Shown piece after piece: positions 16,558 through 24,202 of a DNA stretch of 42,709 nucleotides. The number at the start of each line of letters is the position of its first letter. The stretch's first letter is position 1. The position numbers were made by a program, and so were the translations under genes. Location: assembly GCA_017466805.1 (NCBI GenBank), contig JAFTTN010000056.1, forward strand, positions 1-42,709, given 5' to 3'. The DNA comes from Clostridia bacterium. Its GTDB lineage: Bacteria > Bacillota > Clostridia > Oscillospirales > CAG-382. The notes under the pieces are model-generated. The model saw only the letters and a program-made list of their open reading frames with translations. It was not told where the DNA came from and did no database searches.

Positions 16558-17233
16558 CAAAAGGCTTTTTATCTTCGACCTCGACGGCACTATTCTCGAC
16601 ACTATCGGGGACATTGCCGCCGCGGTTAATTCCGCGCTTGCGGTTTACGGGTTTCCGAAGCGCTCGGTGCGCGAGGTGCAAAGCTATCTCGGCAACGGCT
16701 CGCTTATGCTTATGAAGCGCGCGATTCCGGTTGAGCGGGACGACGATTTTTGCCGCGAGGTGCGCGAGCACTTCCGCCGAGCTTACGAAACGGGAATGTA
16801 CGAAAGCACAGCCGCATACGGCGGAATTTGCGAGCTTATCGACGAGCTTAATTCGCTCGGCGCGGTGTGCGCGGTTATTTCGAACAAGGACGATAAAAAC
16901 GCGGTGCCTATGGTTAAAAGGTATTTCGGCGAGCGCTTTGCTTACGTACGCGGAGTGCGAGGAGATACCGACCGAAAGCCCAACCCCGAGGTTACGCTTT
17001 CGGTAATACGCGAGCTTGGCTTTACTCCCGAGCAAACGGTCTTTATCGGCGACGGTATTGCCGATTGCGAGGTTTCGAAAAACGCCGGGACAGAGTTCGT
17101 TCCCATAGGGTACGGGTACACCGAAAACGGCAGGCTTTTTGATGCGAGCGGAAAGGCTCCCTGCGAAAGCGTTGCCGAGCTAAAAAGAGTATTAATTGAA
17201 TGTTTTAAACGATCGGAAGGTGCAGATGATTGA
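16550..17233 (+). CDS. HAD-family hydrolase, phosphoglycolate phosphatase-like
   Basis: A haloacid dehalogenase phosphatase of about 227 residues. Motif I is FDLDGTILDT, motif II is the Ser in VISNKD, the motif III Lys is in DRKPNPE, and motif IV is GDGIADCE. An alpha-helical cap lies between motifs I and II. The best match is the Gph/PGP subgroup, which removes phosphate from 2-phosphoglycolate and similar small esters; pyrophosphatase PpaX-like activity is an alternative. There is no ATG: in-frame TTG codons occur at 16526, 16538 and 16550. I chose 16550 because it gives MLNKRLFIFDLDGT, the usual spacing to motif I, and overlaps the acpP stop, which suggests coupled translation. The stop overlaps the ktrB TTG start. 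Confidence 0.85.
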   Translation: MLNKRLFIFDLDGTILDTIGDIAAAVNSALAVYGFPKRSVREVQSYLGNGSLMLMKRAIPVERDDDFCREVREHFRRAYETGMYESTAAYGGICELIDELNSLGAVCAVISNKDDKNAVPMVKRYFGERFAYVRGVRGDTDRKPNPEVTLSVIRELGFTPEQTVFIGDGIADCEVSKNAGTEFVPIGYGYTENGRLFDASGKAPCESVAELKRVLIECFKRSEGADD

Positions 17234-18576
17234 AAAAGCGTAGGTCGCCGACAAACGTTATTATTTTCGGTTTTCTGGCGATAATTTTCGTCGGAACGCT
17301 TCTTTTAACTATGCCCTTTTCTTCCTCTGCGGGTGAATTTACCGATCCTGTTACGGCGCTTTTTACCGCCACCAGTGCAACCTGTGTTACCGGACTTGTA
17401 ACGGTCGACACGGGGGTTTATTGGTCGGCGTTCGGAAAAGGCGTCGTTTTGCTTCTTATACAGATCGGCGGGCTTGGGTTTATGTCGCTTGCAATGGTAT
17501 TTTCGACTCTGCTTCGAAGAAGGGTTTCCCCGCGTGAGCAGCTTTTGTTCACCCAAAGCATGAATTTGGACCCCTATTCGAACCTTGCCTCGTTCGCGCA
17601 CCGCGTAACCGTATTTGCGCTTACTGCGGAGGGGATAGGAGCTATATTGCTTTCGGTAAGATTCGTTTCGCGGTTTGGATGGCTAAAGGGAATATGCTAC
17701 GGTATTTTCCATTCGGTGAGCGCGTTCTGCAACGCGGGCTTTGATATTATGGGCGGCGAGCTCGGAGAGTTTTCGAGCATTGCGGCGTTTGCCGACGATA
17801 CATATGTTAATTTCGTGCTTATGGCTTTGATACTTGCCGGCGGTATGGGATTTTTGGTGTGGGACGACATACGGCATTTTATAACCGAGCGCAAGAAAAT
17901 TTCGCTTTATTCCAAAACCGTTATGATGCTTTCGGGCGGACTCGTTTTGCTTGGTGCGGCGGTGATTGCGGTTTTGGAATGGAACAACGCCGAAACGCTT
18001 GGCGACGGGAGCGTGTGGAGCAAAATTTTGCGTTCACTGTTTCAATCGGTCACGCTTCGAACCGCGGGCTTTGCGACTATAGACCAGGGGGCGCTTAACG
18101 AGAGCAGCAAGCTGTTTTCGATGGTTTTGATGTTTATCGGCGGAAATTCGGGCTCGACCGCGGGCGGAATAAAGGTGGGTACGCTTTTGGTTGTGCTTGC
18201 CTCGACTGTGAGCATTATTCGCGGCGAGCGCGACACGGTATTTTTCCGCAGAAGGATAGAAAACGATGCGGTGCGGCGTGCGTTCGCACTGTTTGCGATA
18301 GGAATATTCGTGGTTGCGGTAAGCGGATTTGTGCTTTCGGATTTCGAAGGGGTTCCGCTTTCGAGTGCGTATTACGAGGTGTTTTCGGCGTTCGGCACGG
18401 TGGGAATAACCGTTGGCATAACCCCGAATCTTTCGCTGTTCGGCAGGCTTTTGATTATTAGCCTGATGTTCTTCGGAAGGATAGGAATAACCTCGGTAAT
18501 GTATGCGATTTTGGTGCGTGCCAACCGCGAAAAAGTAAATTTGGAATATCCGCGCATAAGTATGCCGATAGGATAG
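17230..18576 (+). CDS. ktrB: Potassium uptake channel subunit KtrB (TrkH family)
   Basis: A 448-residue membrane protein of the Trk/Ktr/HKT superfamily that conducts K+ (often Na+-coupled) with a cytoplasmic RCK ring. The four pore repeats are recognisable: FTATSATCVTGL, HSVSAFCNAGFDI, QSVTLRTAGFATID, and SAFGTVGITVGITP, each with its filter glycine. The length matches KtrB. Translation starts at TTG 17230, with GGAAGG about 9 bases upstream; an ATG 4 bases earlier is out of frame. It is followed after 13 bases by ktrA. No c-di-AMP riboswitch is apparent upstream. Confidence 0.93.
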   Translation: MKKRRSPTNVIIFGFLAIIFVGTLLLTMPFSSSAGEFTDPVTALFTATSATCVTGLVTVDTGVYWSAFGKGVVLLLIQIGGLGFMSLAMVFSTLLRRRVSPREQLLFTQSMNLDPYSNLASFAHRVTVFALTAEGIGAILLSVRFVSRFGWLKGICYGIFHSVSAFCNAGFDIMGGELGEFSSIAAFADDTYVNFVLMALILAGGMGFLVWDDIRHFITERKKISLYSKTVMMLSGGLVLLGAAVIAVLEWNNAETLGDGSVWSKILRSLFQSVTLRTAGFATIDQGALNESSKLFSMVLMFIGGNSGSTAGGIKVGTLLVVLASTVSIIRGERDTVFFRRRIENDAVRRAFALFAIGIFVVAVSGFVLSDFEGVPLSSAYYEVFSAFGTVGITVGITPNLSLFGRLLIISLMFFGRIGITSVMYAILVRANREKVNLEYPRISMPIG

Positions 18577-18589
18577 AAAGGACGATATT

Positions 18590-19252
18590 ATGAGCAGTAA
18601 AAAGGGAATTTGCGTTATAGGACTCGGCATTTTCGGGCTTAATCTCGCAACCACGCTTGCGAAAAGCAGACAGCAGGTATTGGTTATAGATGCCGACCGT
18701 GAAAAAATCGATTTTATCGGCGAAAAGGTCGACAGCGCAGTTTGCGGCGATGCGACCAACGAGGCGGTTTTGCGCGCGGCGGGGGTAAAGAGCTGTGATT
18801 GCGCCGTTATATGTATGGAAAACAATCTTTCGGAAAGCATACTTATTACTCTTTTGCTTAAAGAGCTGGGGATTCCGAAGATAATTTGCCGTGCGGTAGA
18901 CGAGCGTCAGAAAAAGGTGCTTTTAAAGGTAGGCGCCGACTACTGCGTACTTCCCGAAAAGGAATCCGGCACAAAGCTTGCATACACGCTTTCGAGGCGG
19001 GGAATGGTGGATTATTTTGCGCCCTCGGGCGATTTTACCATAGCCGAAATCGTTACGCCTAAGAGCTGGGCGGGAAAGACGGTTATTGAAATAGACGTAA
19101 GAAAGAAATACAGAGTAAGCATTATCGCGGTGGCAGGCGGCGAGGGCGAGGATTTTACGCTTCTTGCAGACCCGACGCGCCCGTTTGCCGAAGGCGAGCT
19201 GCTGGTTGTGGCGGGAGATAATGTTGCTATTGAAAAATTAACTACAAAGTGA
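18590..19252 (+). CDS. ktrA: Potassium uptake regulatory subunit KtrA (RCK domain)
   Basis: A 220-residue cytoplasmic RCK protein. The N-terminal Rossmann part has GLGIFGLNLATTL (GxGxxG), then VLVIDADREK with the ribose-binding acid, and the gating region CGDATNEAVLRAAGV. The C-terminal RCK_C half (about 135-220) is the usual site of c-di-AMP control in this family. The single RCK unit and length fit KtrA rather than the double-length TrkA. A promoter for the next operon lies across its last codons. Confidence 0.93.
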   Translation: MSSKKGICVIGLGIFGLNLATTLAKSRQQVLVIDADREKIDFIGEKVDSAVCGDATNEAVLRAAGVKSCDCAVICMENNLSESILITLLLKELGIPKIICRAVDERQKKVLLKVGADYCVLPEKESGTKLAYTLSRRGMVDYFAPSGDFTIAEIVTPKSWAGKTVIEIDVRKKYRVSIIAVAGGEGEDFTLLADPTRPFAEGELLVVAGDNVAIEKLTTK

Positions 19253-19258
19253 TATAAT
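19230..19258 (+). promoter_or_regulatory. Sigma-A-type promoter for the YdjI-like gene
   Basis: TTGAAA (19230-19235) inside the end of ktrA and TATAAT (19253-19258) just after its stop are separated by 17 bases. The expected start is near 19265, about 45 bases before the ATG at 19310, which is preceded by AAAGGAGATAA. Confidence 0.75.
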
Positions 19259-19309
19259 ATATAAAGCGACATATTCTATAAAAATCATTACATAAAAAAG
19301 GAGATAATT

Positions 19310-20602
19310 ATGGGACTTATTAAAGCGGCAATCGGCGCATTGGGCGGCACTCTTGCGGATCAATGGAAGGAGTTTTTCTATTGCGACGCACTCGACAAGG
19401 AGGTGCTTGCCGTAAAGGGCAAAAAGCAGATCAGCGGCAGAAGCTCCAACACAAAGGGCAACGACAATATTATATCCAACGGCTCGGGCATTGCGGTAGC
19501 TGACGGTCAGTGTATGATGATCGTTGAGCAGGGCAAAATAGTTGAGGTTTGTGCAGAGCCGGGCGAATACACCTATGACTCCTCGACCGAGCCGAGCATT
19601 TTTGCGGGTTCTTTGGGAAAGAGCATTATCGACACCTTTAAGACTATGGGCAAGCGTTTTGCATACGGCGGCGACACCGGCAAGGATCAGCGCGTTTATT
19701 ATTTCAACACAAAGGAGCTTATCGACAACAAGTTCGGTACTCCCAACCCGATCCCCTTCCGCGTGGTAGATACGAAGATCGGTCTTGATATCGACGTATC
19801 GGTACGCTGCTCGGGCGTTTACTCCTACAAAATTGCAAACCCGCTTCTTTTCTATACCAACGTTTGCGGCAATATCGAGCAGGAATACACCCGTTCCGAG
19901 CTTGACAGCCAGCTTAAAACCGAATTTATCAGCGCGCTTCAGCCTGCGTTCGGCAGACTTAGCGAGCTTGAAATACGCCCCAACCAGATAGTTACCCACA
20001 ACACCGACCTCGAAAACGCAATGAACGAGGCTCTTTCGGCGAAGTGGGGCGAGCTTCGCGGCTTGAAGGTGGTAAGCGTTGCTTTGGGCTCGGTAACTTT
20101 GCCCGAAGAGGACGCCGAAATGATCAAGCAGGCACAGCGTACCGCTATTATGCGTGATCCCACTATGGCGGCGGCTACGCTCGTAGGTGCGCAGGCAGAC
20201 GCAATGAAGGCAGCAGCCGAAAACGATGCGGGCGCAATGACCGGCTTTATGGGTATGGGCATGGCGATGAATGCAGGCGGTATGAACGCACAGAATCTTT
20301 TCGCAATGGGCGCACAGCAGCAGGCACAGCAACCCGCACAGCCCGCACAGCCCGCAGCTGCGGCAAACGGCTGGAAGTGTGCTTGCGGAGCAACCAACGA
20401 CGGCAAGTTCTGCACCGACTGCGGCGCGAAGAAGCCCGAAATTAACGGTTGGAAATGCGCTTGCGGCGCAGAAAACACCGGCAAGTTCTGTACCGAATGC
20501 GGTGCGAAGAAGCCTGCCGAATGCTGCGAAAAGTGCGGATATAAGTTCGAGGACCCCGCAAATCTTCCCAAATTCTGCCCCGAATGCGGAGATAAGGTTT
20601 AA
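19310..20602 (+). CDS. SPFH-domain protein with three C-terminal zinc ribbons (YdjI-like)
   Basis: A 430-residue cytoplasmic protein starting MGLIKAAIGALGGTLADQWKEF, the N-terminus of the YdjI / 'virion core protein' group. Residues about 40-265 form an SPFH-like (stomatin/flotillin) domain. A Met/Gly/Ala-rich segment (about 300-330) and a Gln/Ala/Pro linker follow. Three zinc ribbons end the protein: CACG...CTDCG, CACG...CTECG, and CEKCG...CPECG. The first two are near-identical tandem copies. In Bacillus subtilis YdjI is made with YdjG, YdjH and PspA in a membrane-stress operon, and here the YdjG- and YdjH-like genes follow at once. Its own promoter lies at 19230-19258. It probably acts at the membrane through the YdjG/H pair (inference). 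Confidence 0.85.
   Translation: MGLIKAAIGALGGTLADQWKEFFYCDALDKEVLAVKGKKQISGRSSNTKGNDNIISNGSGIAVADGQCMMIVEQGKIVEVCAEPGEYTYDSSTEPSIFAGSLGKSIIDTFKTMGKRFAYGGDTGKDQRVYYFNTKELIDNKFGTPNPIPFRVVDTKIGLDIDVSVRCSGVYSYKIANPLLFYTNVCGNIEQEYTRSELDSQLKTEFISALQPAFGRLSELEIRPNQIVTHNTDLENAMNEALSAKWGELRGLKVVSVALGSVTLPEEDAEMIKQAQRTAIMRDPTMAAATLVGAQADAMKAAAENDAGAMTGFMGMGMAMNAGGMNAQNLFAMGAQQQAQQPAQPAQPAAAANGWKCACGATNDGKFCTDCGAKKPEINGWKCACGAENTGKFCTECGAKKPAECCEKCGYKFEDPANLPKFCPECGDKV
20366..20521 (+). repeat. Two 78-bp tandem coding repeats (zinc ribbons)
   Basis: Units 20366-20443 and 20444-20521 each encode NGWKCACGA..., then GKFCT.CGAKKP and a two-residue joint. Across the 24 conserved positions only three residues differ, so the ribbon was duplicated in tandem, probably recently. 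Confidence 0.85.
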
Positions 20603-20608
20603 TTTTCT

Positions 20609-20634
20609 CCCCAAAAATGCAAGCATTTTCGGGG
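20609..20634 (+). terminator. Hairpin just after the YdjI-like gene
   Basis: The arms CCCCAAAAATGC (20609-20620) and GCATTTTCGGGG (20623-20634) form an 11 of 12 bp stem with a 2-base loop. There is no T-tract after it, so it may be an RNA-stabilising 3' hairpin or part of the structured element that follows, rather than a true terminator. Confidence 0.45.
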
Positions 20635-20643
20635 GCCCCGTTC

Positions 20644-20781
20644 TCCATTGAAAACTGCGTTTTCAATGGATTTTCGGATGCCCGTACGCTCGCGCAAAGC
20701 GCGTGCGCGGTACTGCGTCCCTTGTCCGCGCTTTCGGGCATCATGGGTATAAAAATCGAGGACGCGGTCCCCGATTTTTAT
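20644..20781 (+). repeat. Structured intergenic element, copy B (candidate noncoding RNA)
   Basis: P0 is TCCATTGAAAAC/GTTTTCAATGGA around TGC (20644-20670), a perfect 12-bp stem. P1 is GATGCCCG/CGGGCATC (20677-20684/20735-20742). The 11-base linker is TACGCTCGCGC (20685-20695). P2 is AAAGCGCG/CGCGCTTT (20696-20703/20727-20734). It closes a 23-base loop that starts TGCGCGGT and ends CCTTGTC, with P3 GGTAC/GTCCC inside. After 6 bases (ATGGGT), P4 is ATAAAAATCG/CGATTTTTAT with inner GGAC/GTCC around GCG (20749-20781). Helix and linker lengths from P1 to P4 equal those of copy A at 12916-13054, while the stems differ by compensatory changes. It sits between the YdjI- and YdjG-like genes, co-oriented with both. 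Confidence 0.8.
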
Positions 20782-20843
20782 GAAACAGGAATTACTTTTT
20801 CACTATTCACTATTACTTATAACTTGATTTCGGAGGAATTATT

Positions 20844-21929
20844 ATGTCCGAATTAAAGCAATACAAATGCCCGTGCTGCGGCGGCGCGATAGGGTTTGAC
20901 AGCAAGCTTCAAAAGCTGAAGTGCCCCTATTGCGACACCGAGTTTGAAATGGACACGGTTAAATCCTACGACGACGACCTTAATAACGAGGGCGCCGAGA
21001 AAATGGATTGGGATTCTGCCGCGGGCGGAGAATGGCAGGAGGGCGAAACCGACGGAATGCGGATTTACGTCTGTGATTCCTGCGGCGGCGAAATTATCGG
21101 CGACGAAACGCTTGCCGCTACGAAATGCCCCTTCTGTGACAACCCTGTGGTTATGAAGGGAATGTTTATCGGCGATTTGAAGCCCGATTACGTTATTCCC
21201 TTTAAGCTCGACAAAAAGGCGGCAAAGGAAGGGCTTATGAATCACCTTAAGGGAAAAAGACTTCTTCCCAAGGTGTTCAAGGACGAAAACCATATCGACG
21301 AGATAAAGGGTATTTACGTTCCTTTTTGGCTTTTCGATGCCGACGCGAACGCCGACGCGCGCTACCGCGCGACGCGTGTGAGTACTTGGTCGGATGCGAA
21401 CTATATTTACACGAAAACCAGCTATTTTTCGGTTACGCGTGCGGGTGATATGGGCTTTGACCGTATTCCCGTCGACGGAAGCTCGAATATGGCAGACGAT
21501 TTGATGGAATCTATCGAGCCGTTCGATTTTTCGGAGGCGGTGGATTTCCAAACGGCGTATCTTGCGGGGTATCTCGCCGACAGATACGACGTCGATGCCG
21601 ATGCGAGCGTTGCCCGCGCGAACGAGCGCGTGCGTAAATCGACCGAGCAGGCGTTTGCCGCAACCGTGCAGGGCTATGCGACGGTTGTACCCGAATCGGT
21701 AAAGGTAAGGCTTAACAACGGCAAAGCGAAATACGCGCTTTACCCCGTTTGGATTCTTAACACCACCTATGAGGGACAGAAATACGTTTTTGCAATGAAC
21801 GGTCAGACCGGCAAATTCGTGGGAAACCTTCCTTTAGATAAAAAAGCGTATAAAAAATGGCTGTTCGGTCTTACCGCGGCGGTCGGTGCGGCGGTGTTCG
21901 CAATCGGCTCGCTTATATGGCTGCTTTAG
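20844..21929 (+). CDS. Zinc-ribbon membrane protein, YdjG-like
   Basis: A 361-residue protein with two N-terminal zinc ribbons: CPCCGG (C9, C11, C12) with CPYC (C27-C30), and CDSCGG with CPFC (about 76-100). The middle region (YVIPFKLDKKAAKEGLMNHLKGKRLLPKVF, then IKGIYVPFWLFD) is typical of the YdjG family. The C-terminus has a membrane helix (WLFGLTAAVGAAVFAIGSLIWLL, the last 23 residues). It starts at the ATG at 20844, with CGGAGGAA upstream. In B. subtilis YdjG and YdjH form a membrane pair in the PspA system. The stop lies 14 bases before the YdjH-like gene. YdjG is often annotated as a helicase or replication protein only because of its ribbon; nothing here supports that. Confidence 0.82.
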   Translation: MSELKQYKCPCCGGAIGFDSKLQKLKCPYCDTEFEMDTVKSYDDDLNNEGAEKMDWDSAAGGEWQEGETDGMRIYVCDSCGGEIIGDETLAATKCPFCDNPVVMKGMFIGDLKPDYVIPFKLDKKAAKEGLMNHLKGKRLLPKVFKDENHIDEIKGIYVPFWLFDADANADARYRATRVSTWSDANYIYTKTSYFSVTRAGDMGFDRIPVDGSSNMADDLMESIEPFDFSEAVDFQTAYLAGYLADRYDVDADASVARANERVRKSTEQAFAATVQGYATVVPESVKVRLNNGKAKYALYPVWILNTTYEGQKYVFAMNGQTGKFVGNLPLDKKAYKKWLFGLTAAVGAAVFAIGSLIWLL

Positions 21930-21943
21930 TGGGAGGTGCTGTA

Positions 21944-22672
21944 ATGAAAAGATTATTTGCTTTAACGATTGCACTTCTTATCGCGGTGCTTTGCTCGGTT
22001 ACCGTATTTGCCGAAAGCGCAAGCCCCCGTTTTATCGATGGCGGCGAGTTGCTTGATGCGGACGAGGAAGCGGCGATTCTTGCAAAGCTCGACAGCCTGA
22101 GCACCGAATATGATTACGATATAGTAATTATTACCACCGAAGCGCTTGGCGAAAAGAGCGCTTACCAATATGCCAACGACGCGTATATCGAGGGCGGCTA
22201 CGGTATGGGCGAGGACGGCGAAAGCGGCGTTATACTTATCGTTTCGATGACTGATCGCGAATGGTATATTGAATTTTTCGGCGAGGAGAGGGTTACCGAG
22301 GGTACGGCACTGTCCGAATATTTCCTCGATCAGCTTTCCGGCGGCGATTATTACGGCGCGTTCGATTCCTTTGCGGAGGCGGTAGGCGACCAGCTTGCTT
22401 TTCCGTTGGGTACTTTAATTATAATAGCGTTGGTTATCGGCTTTATCGTTGCGCTTATAGCTACGAGCGTGATGAAGGGCAAGCTTAAGAGCGTTGCGAT
22501 GCAAAACAACGCGCGCGAATACGTGCGCCAAGGCAGCTTTAAGCTAACCCACAGCCGCGACCTGTTCCTTTATTCACAGGTTACACGCGTTGCAAGACCG
22601 AAGAACACCTCCTCGGGCGGTTCTCGCAGCGGTGGCGGCGGTGGCTCACGCGGGGGCGGCGGAAGGTTTTAA
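21944..22672 (+). CDS. TPM-domain membrane protein, YdjH-like
   Basis: A 242-residue protein; the ATG at 21944 is chosen because GGGAGGTG lies just upstream and a signal peptide follows (MKRLFALTIALLIAVLCSVTVFA). The extracytoplasmic TPM domain (about 26-150) contains FIDGGELLDADEEAAI, YDIVIITTEAL and DGESGVILIVSM. A membrane helix (LGTLIIIALVIGFIVALIAT, about 157-176) and a cytoplasmic tail ending in a Gly/Ser/Arg-rich run (GGSRSGGGGGSRGGGGRF) complete it. TPM domains have been given phosphatase or repair roles in other systems; the role here is unknown. It is the third gene of the YdjI-YdjG-YdjH-like set and is followed by a terminator. Confidence 0.83.
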   Translation: MKRLFALTIALLIAVLCSVTVFAESASPRFIDGGELLDADEEAAILAKLDSLSTEYDYDIVIITTEALGEKSAYQYANDAYIEGGYGMGEDGESGVILIVSMTDREWYIEFFGEERVTEGTALSEYFLDQLSGGDYYGAFDSFAEAVGDQLAFPLGTLIIIALVIGFIVALIATSVMKGKLKSVAMQNNAREYVRQGSFKLTHSRDLFLYSQVTRVARPKNTSSGGSRSGGGGGSRGGGGRF

Positions 22673-22733
22673 ACTACCGAAATCCCTGTTTTAAGCCCTG
22701 CGCGGCTATTGATTTTAATTAAATATCAGCACA

Positions 22734-22775
22734 AAAAGCGTTGCCTTTAACCGCGGGCAACGCTTTTGTATTTTA
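22734..22775 (+). terminator. Rho-independent terminator of the YdjIGH-like operon
   Basis: The arms AAAAGCGTTGCC (22734-22745) and GGCAACGCTTTT (22756-22767) form a 12-bp stem followed by TGTATTTT. It separates the stress module from the arginine operon. Confidence 0.85.
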
Positions 22776-22800
22776 AAATATACAAAAATTTCTGAATAAA

Positions 22801-22814
22801 TGCATAAATATGCA
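22801..22814 (+). promoter_or_regulatory. Possible distal ARG box
   Basis: TGCATAAATATGCA has dyad arms TGCAT/ATGCA and resembles the ArgR/AhrC pattern TGAAT-4-ATTCA with one symmetric substitution per arm. It lies about 120 bases upstream of the argG start of transcription. This is weak on its own. Confidence 0.3.
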
Positions 22815-22863
22815 CAATATACAGAGCGATATGCAGAAAATTACAAGAAAAATTGAAAAAATT

Positions 22864-22877
22864 TGAATAATTTATCA
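22864..22877 (+). promoter_or_regulatory. Possible proximal ARG box
   Basis: TGAATAATTTATCA has one perfect half-site (TGAAT) and a poor second half. It ends 9 bases before the argG -35 element, where an arginine repressor would be expected to act. Confidence 0.3.
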
Positions 22878-22886
22878 TTTTTGCTA

Positions 22887-22915
22887 TTGACTTTTGCGAT
22901 TTTCGGTATTATAAT
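22887..22915 (+). promoter_or_regulatory. Sigma-A-type promoter of the arginine operon
   Basis: TTGACT (22887-22892) and a perfect TATAAT (22910-22915) are 17 bases apart. The expected start is near 22922, a leader of about 34 bases before the argG ATG. Confidence 0.85.
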
Positions 22916-22955
22916 AGCAACGCAAAATGAAAATTTATACAGAGGATGTTTGGAA

Positions 22956-24176
22956 ATGAGCAAAGAAAACATTAAAAAGGTAGTACTTGCCTACTCGGGC
23001 GGTCTTGATACATCTATTATTATTCCTTGGCTTAAGGAAAACTACGACAACCCCGAAATTATTGCGGTTGCCGGCAACGTCGGCCAGGCAGACGAGCTTG
23101 AAGGTCTTGAGGAAAAGGCTATTAAGACCGGCGCAAGCAAGCTTATCGTTGCAGACCTTGTTGACGAAATGGTTGACGAAATTATTATCCCCGCGCTTAA
23201 GATGGACGCTAAATACGAAACCTACCTTCTCGGTACCGCATTCGCGCGCCCCGTTATCGGTAAAAAGCTTGCCGAAATCGCTATCGCCGAGGGTGCGGAC
23301 GCTATCTGCCACGGTGCAACCGGCAAGGGTAACGACCAGGTTCGCTTCGAGCTTGCTATTAAGCGCTTCGCTCCCGAAATGAAGATTATCGCTCCTTGGC
23401 GCGAATGGGATATTAAATCCCGCGATGAAGAAATCGATTACGCAGAGGCACACAACGTTCCTCTTAAAATAAGCCGCGAAACCAACTATTCGAAGGACAA
23501 AAACCTTTGGCACCTTTCGCACGAGGGCTTGGATCTCGAGGATCCCGCAAACGAGCCTATGTACGATAAGCCTGGTTTTCTTGAAATGGGCGTTTCGCCG
23601 ATGATGGCTCCCGACGAGCCCACCTATATCTCTATCGATTTCGAAGCAGGCGCACCCGTTGCTTACAACGGCGAAAAGATGAAGGCTTCGAAGATTATCG
23701 CAGAGCTTAACAAGGTCGGCGGCGCAAACGGTATAGGTATTATCGATATAGTTGAAAACCGTCTTATCGGTATGAAGGACCGCGGCGTATACGAAACCCC
23801 CGGCGGAACTATTCTTTATTTCGCGCACGAAATGCTTGAAATGCTTACCGTTGACAAGGACACGCTCCACGTTAAGCAGAAGCTTGCGGTTGATTACGCA
23901 GACCTTATTTACAACGGCAAATGGTATTCTCCCTTGCAGGAAGCACTTACCGCTTTTGCAAACGAAAGCAACAAGTTTGTTACCGGTACAGTTAAGCTTA
24001 AGCTTTACAAGGGCAACATTATTCCTGCGGGAACCACCTCGCCCTACTCCTTGTATTCCGAAAATCTCGTAACCTTCGACGAAAGCGATTACGATCAGAA
24101 GCAGGCGGAAGGCTTTATTAACCTTTGGGGGCTTCCCACCAAGGTTCAGGCGCTTCGCGAGCAGGGTAAGCTTTAA
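22956..24176 (+). CDS. argG: Argininosuccinate synthase
   Basis: A 406-residue enzyme that joins citrulline and aspartate using ATP, the penultimate step of arginine synthesis. The PP-loop is AYSGGLDTS (12-20). The family blocks [25 protein letters not shown] and YETPGGTIL are present. The ATG at 22956 is chosen because the promoter lies upstream and GAGG precedes it; the open frame extends 31 codons through the promoter. It is the first gene of the operon, followed after 26 bases by argH. Confidence 0.97.
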   Translation: MSKENIKKVVLAYSGGLDTSIIIPWLKENYDNPEIIAVAGNVGQADELEGLEEKAIKTGASKLIVADLVDEMVDEIIIPALKMDAKYETYLLGTAFARPVIGKKLAEIAIAEGADAICHGATGKGNDQVRFELAIKRFAPEMKIIAPWREWDIKSRDEEIDYAEAHNVPLKISRETNYSKDKNLWHLSHEGLDLEDPANEPMYDKPGFLEMGVSPMMAPDEPTYISIDFEAGAPVAYNGEKMKASKIIAELNKVGGANGIGIIDIVENRLIGMKDRGVYETPGGTILYFAHEMLEMLTVDKDTLHVKQKLAVDYADLIYNGKWYSPLQEALTAFANESNKFVTGTVKLKLYKGNIIPAGTTSPYSLYSENLVTFDESDYDQKQAEGFINLWGLPTKVQALREQGKL

Positions 24177-24202
24177 TTTATAAATTCGAACGGAGAAACG
24201 CT

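Noticed and set aside
19238..20626. A 462-codon minus-strand open frame opposite the YdjI-like gene
   Set aside because: Cys/Ala/Leu-rich shadow created by the codon bias of the real gene; no motif or ribosome site.
22935..23870. A 311-codon minus-strand frame opposite argG
   Set aside because: argG is certain by its motifs; the opposite frame has no family signature.
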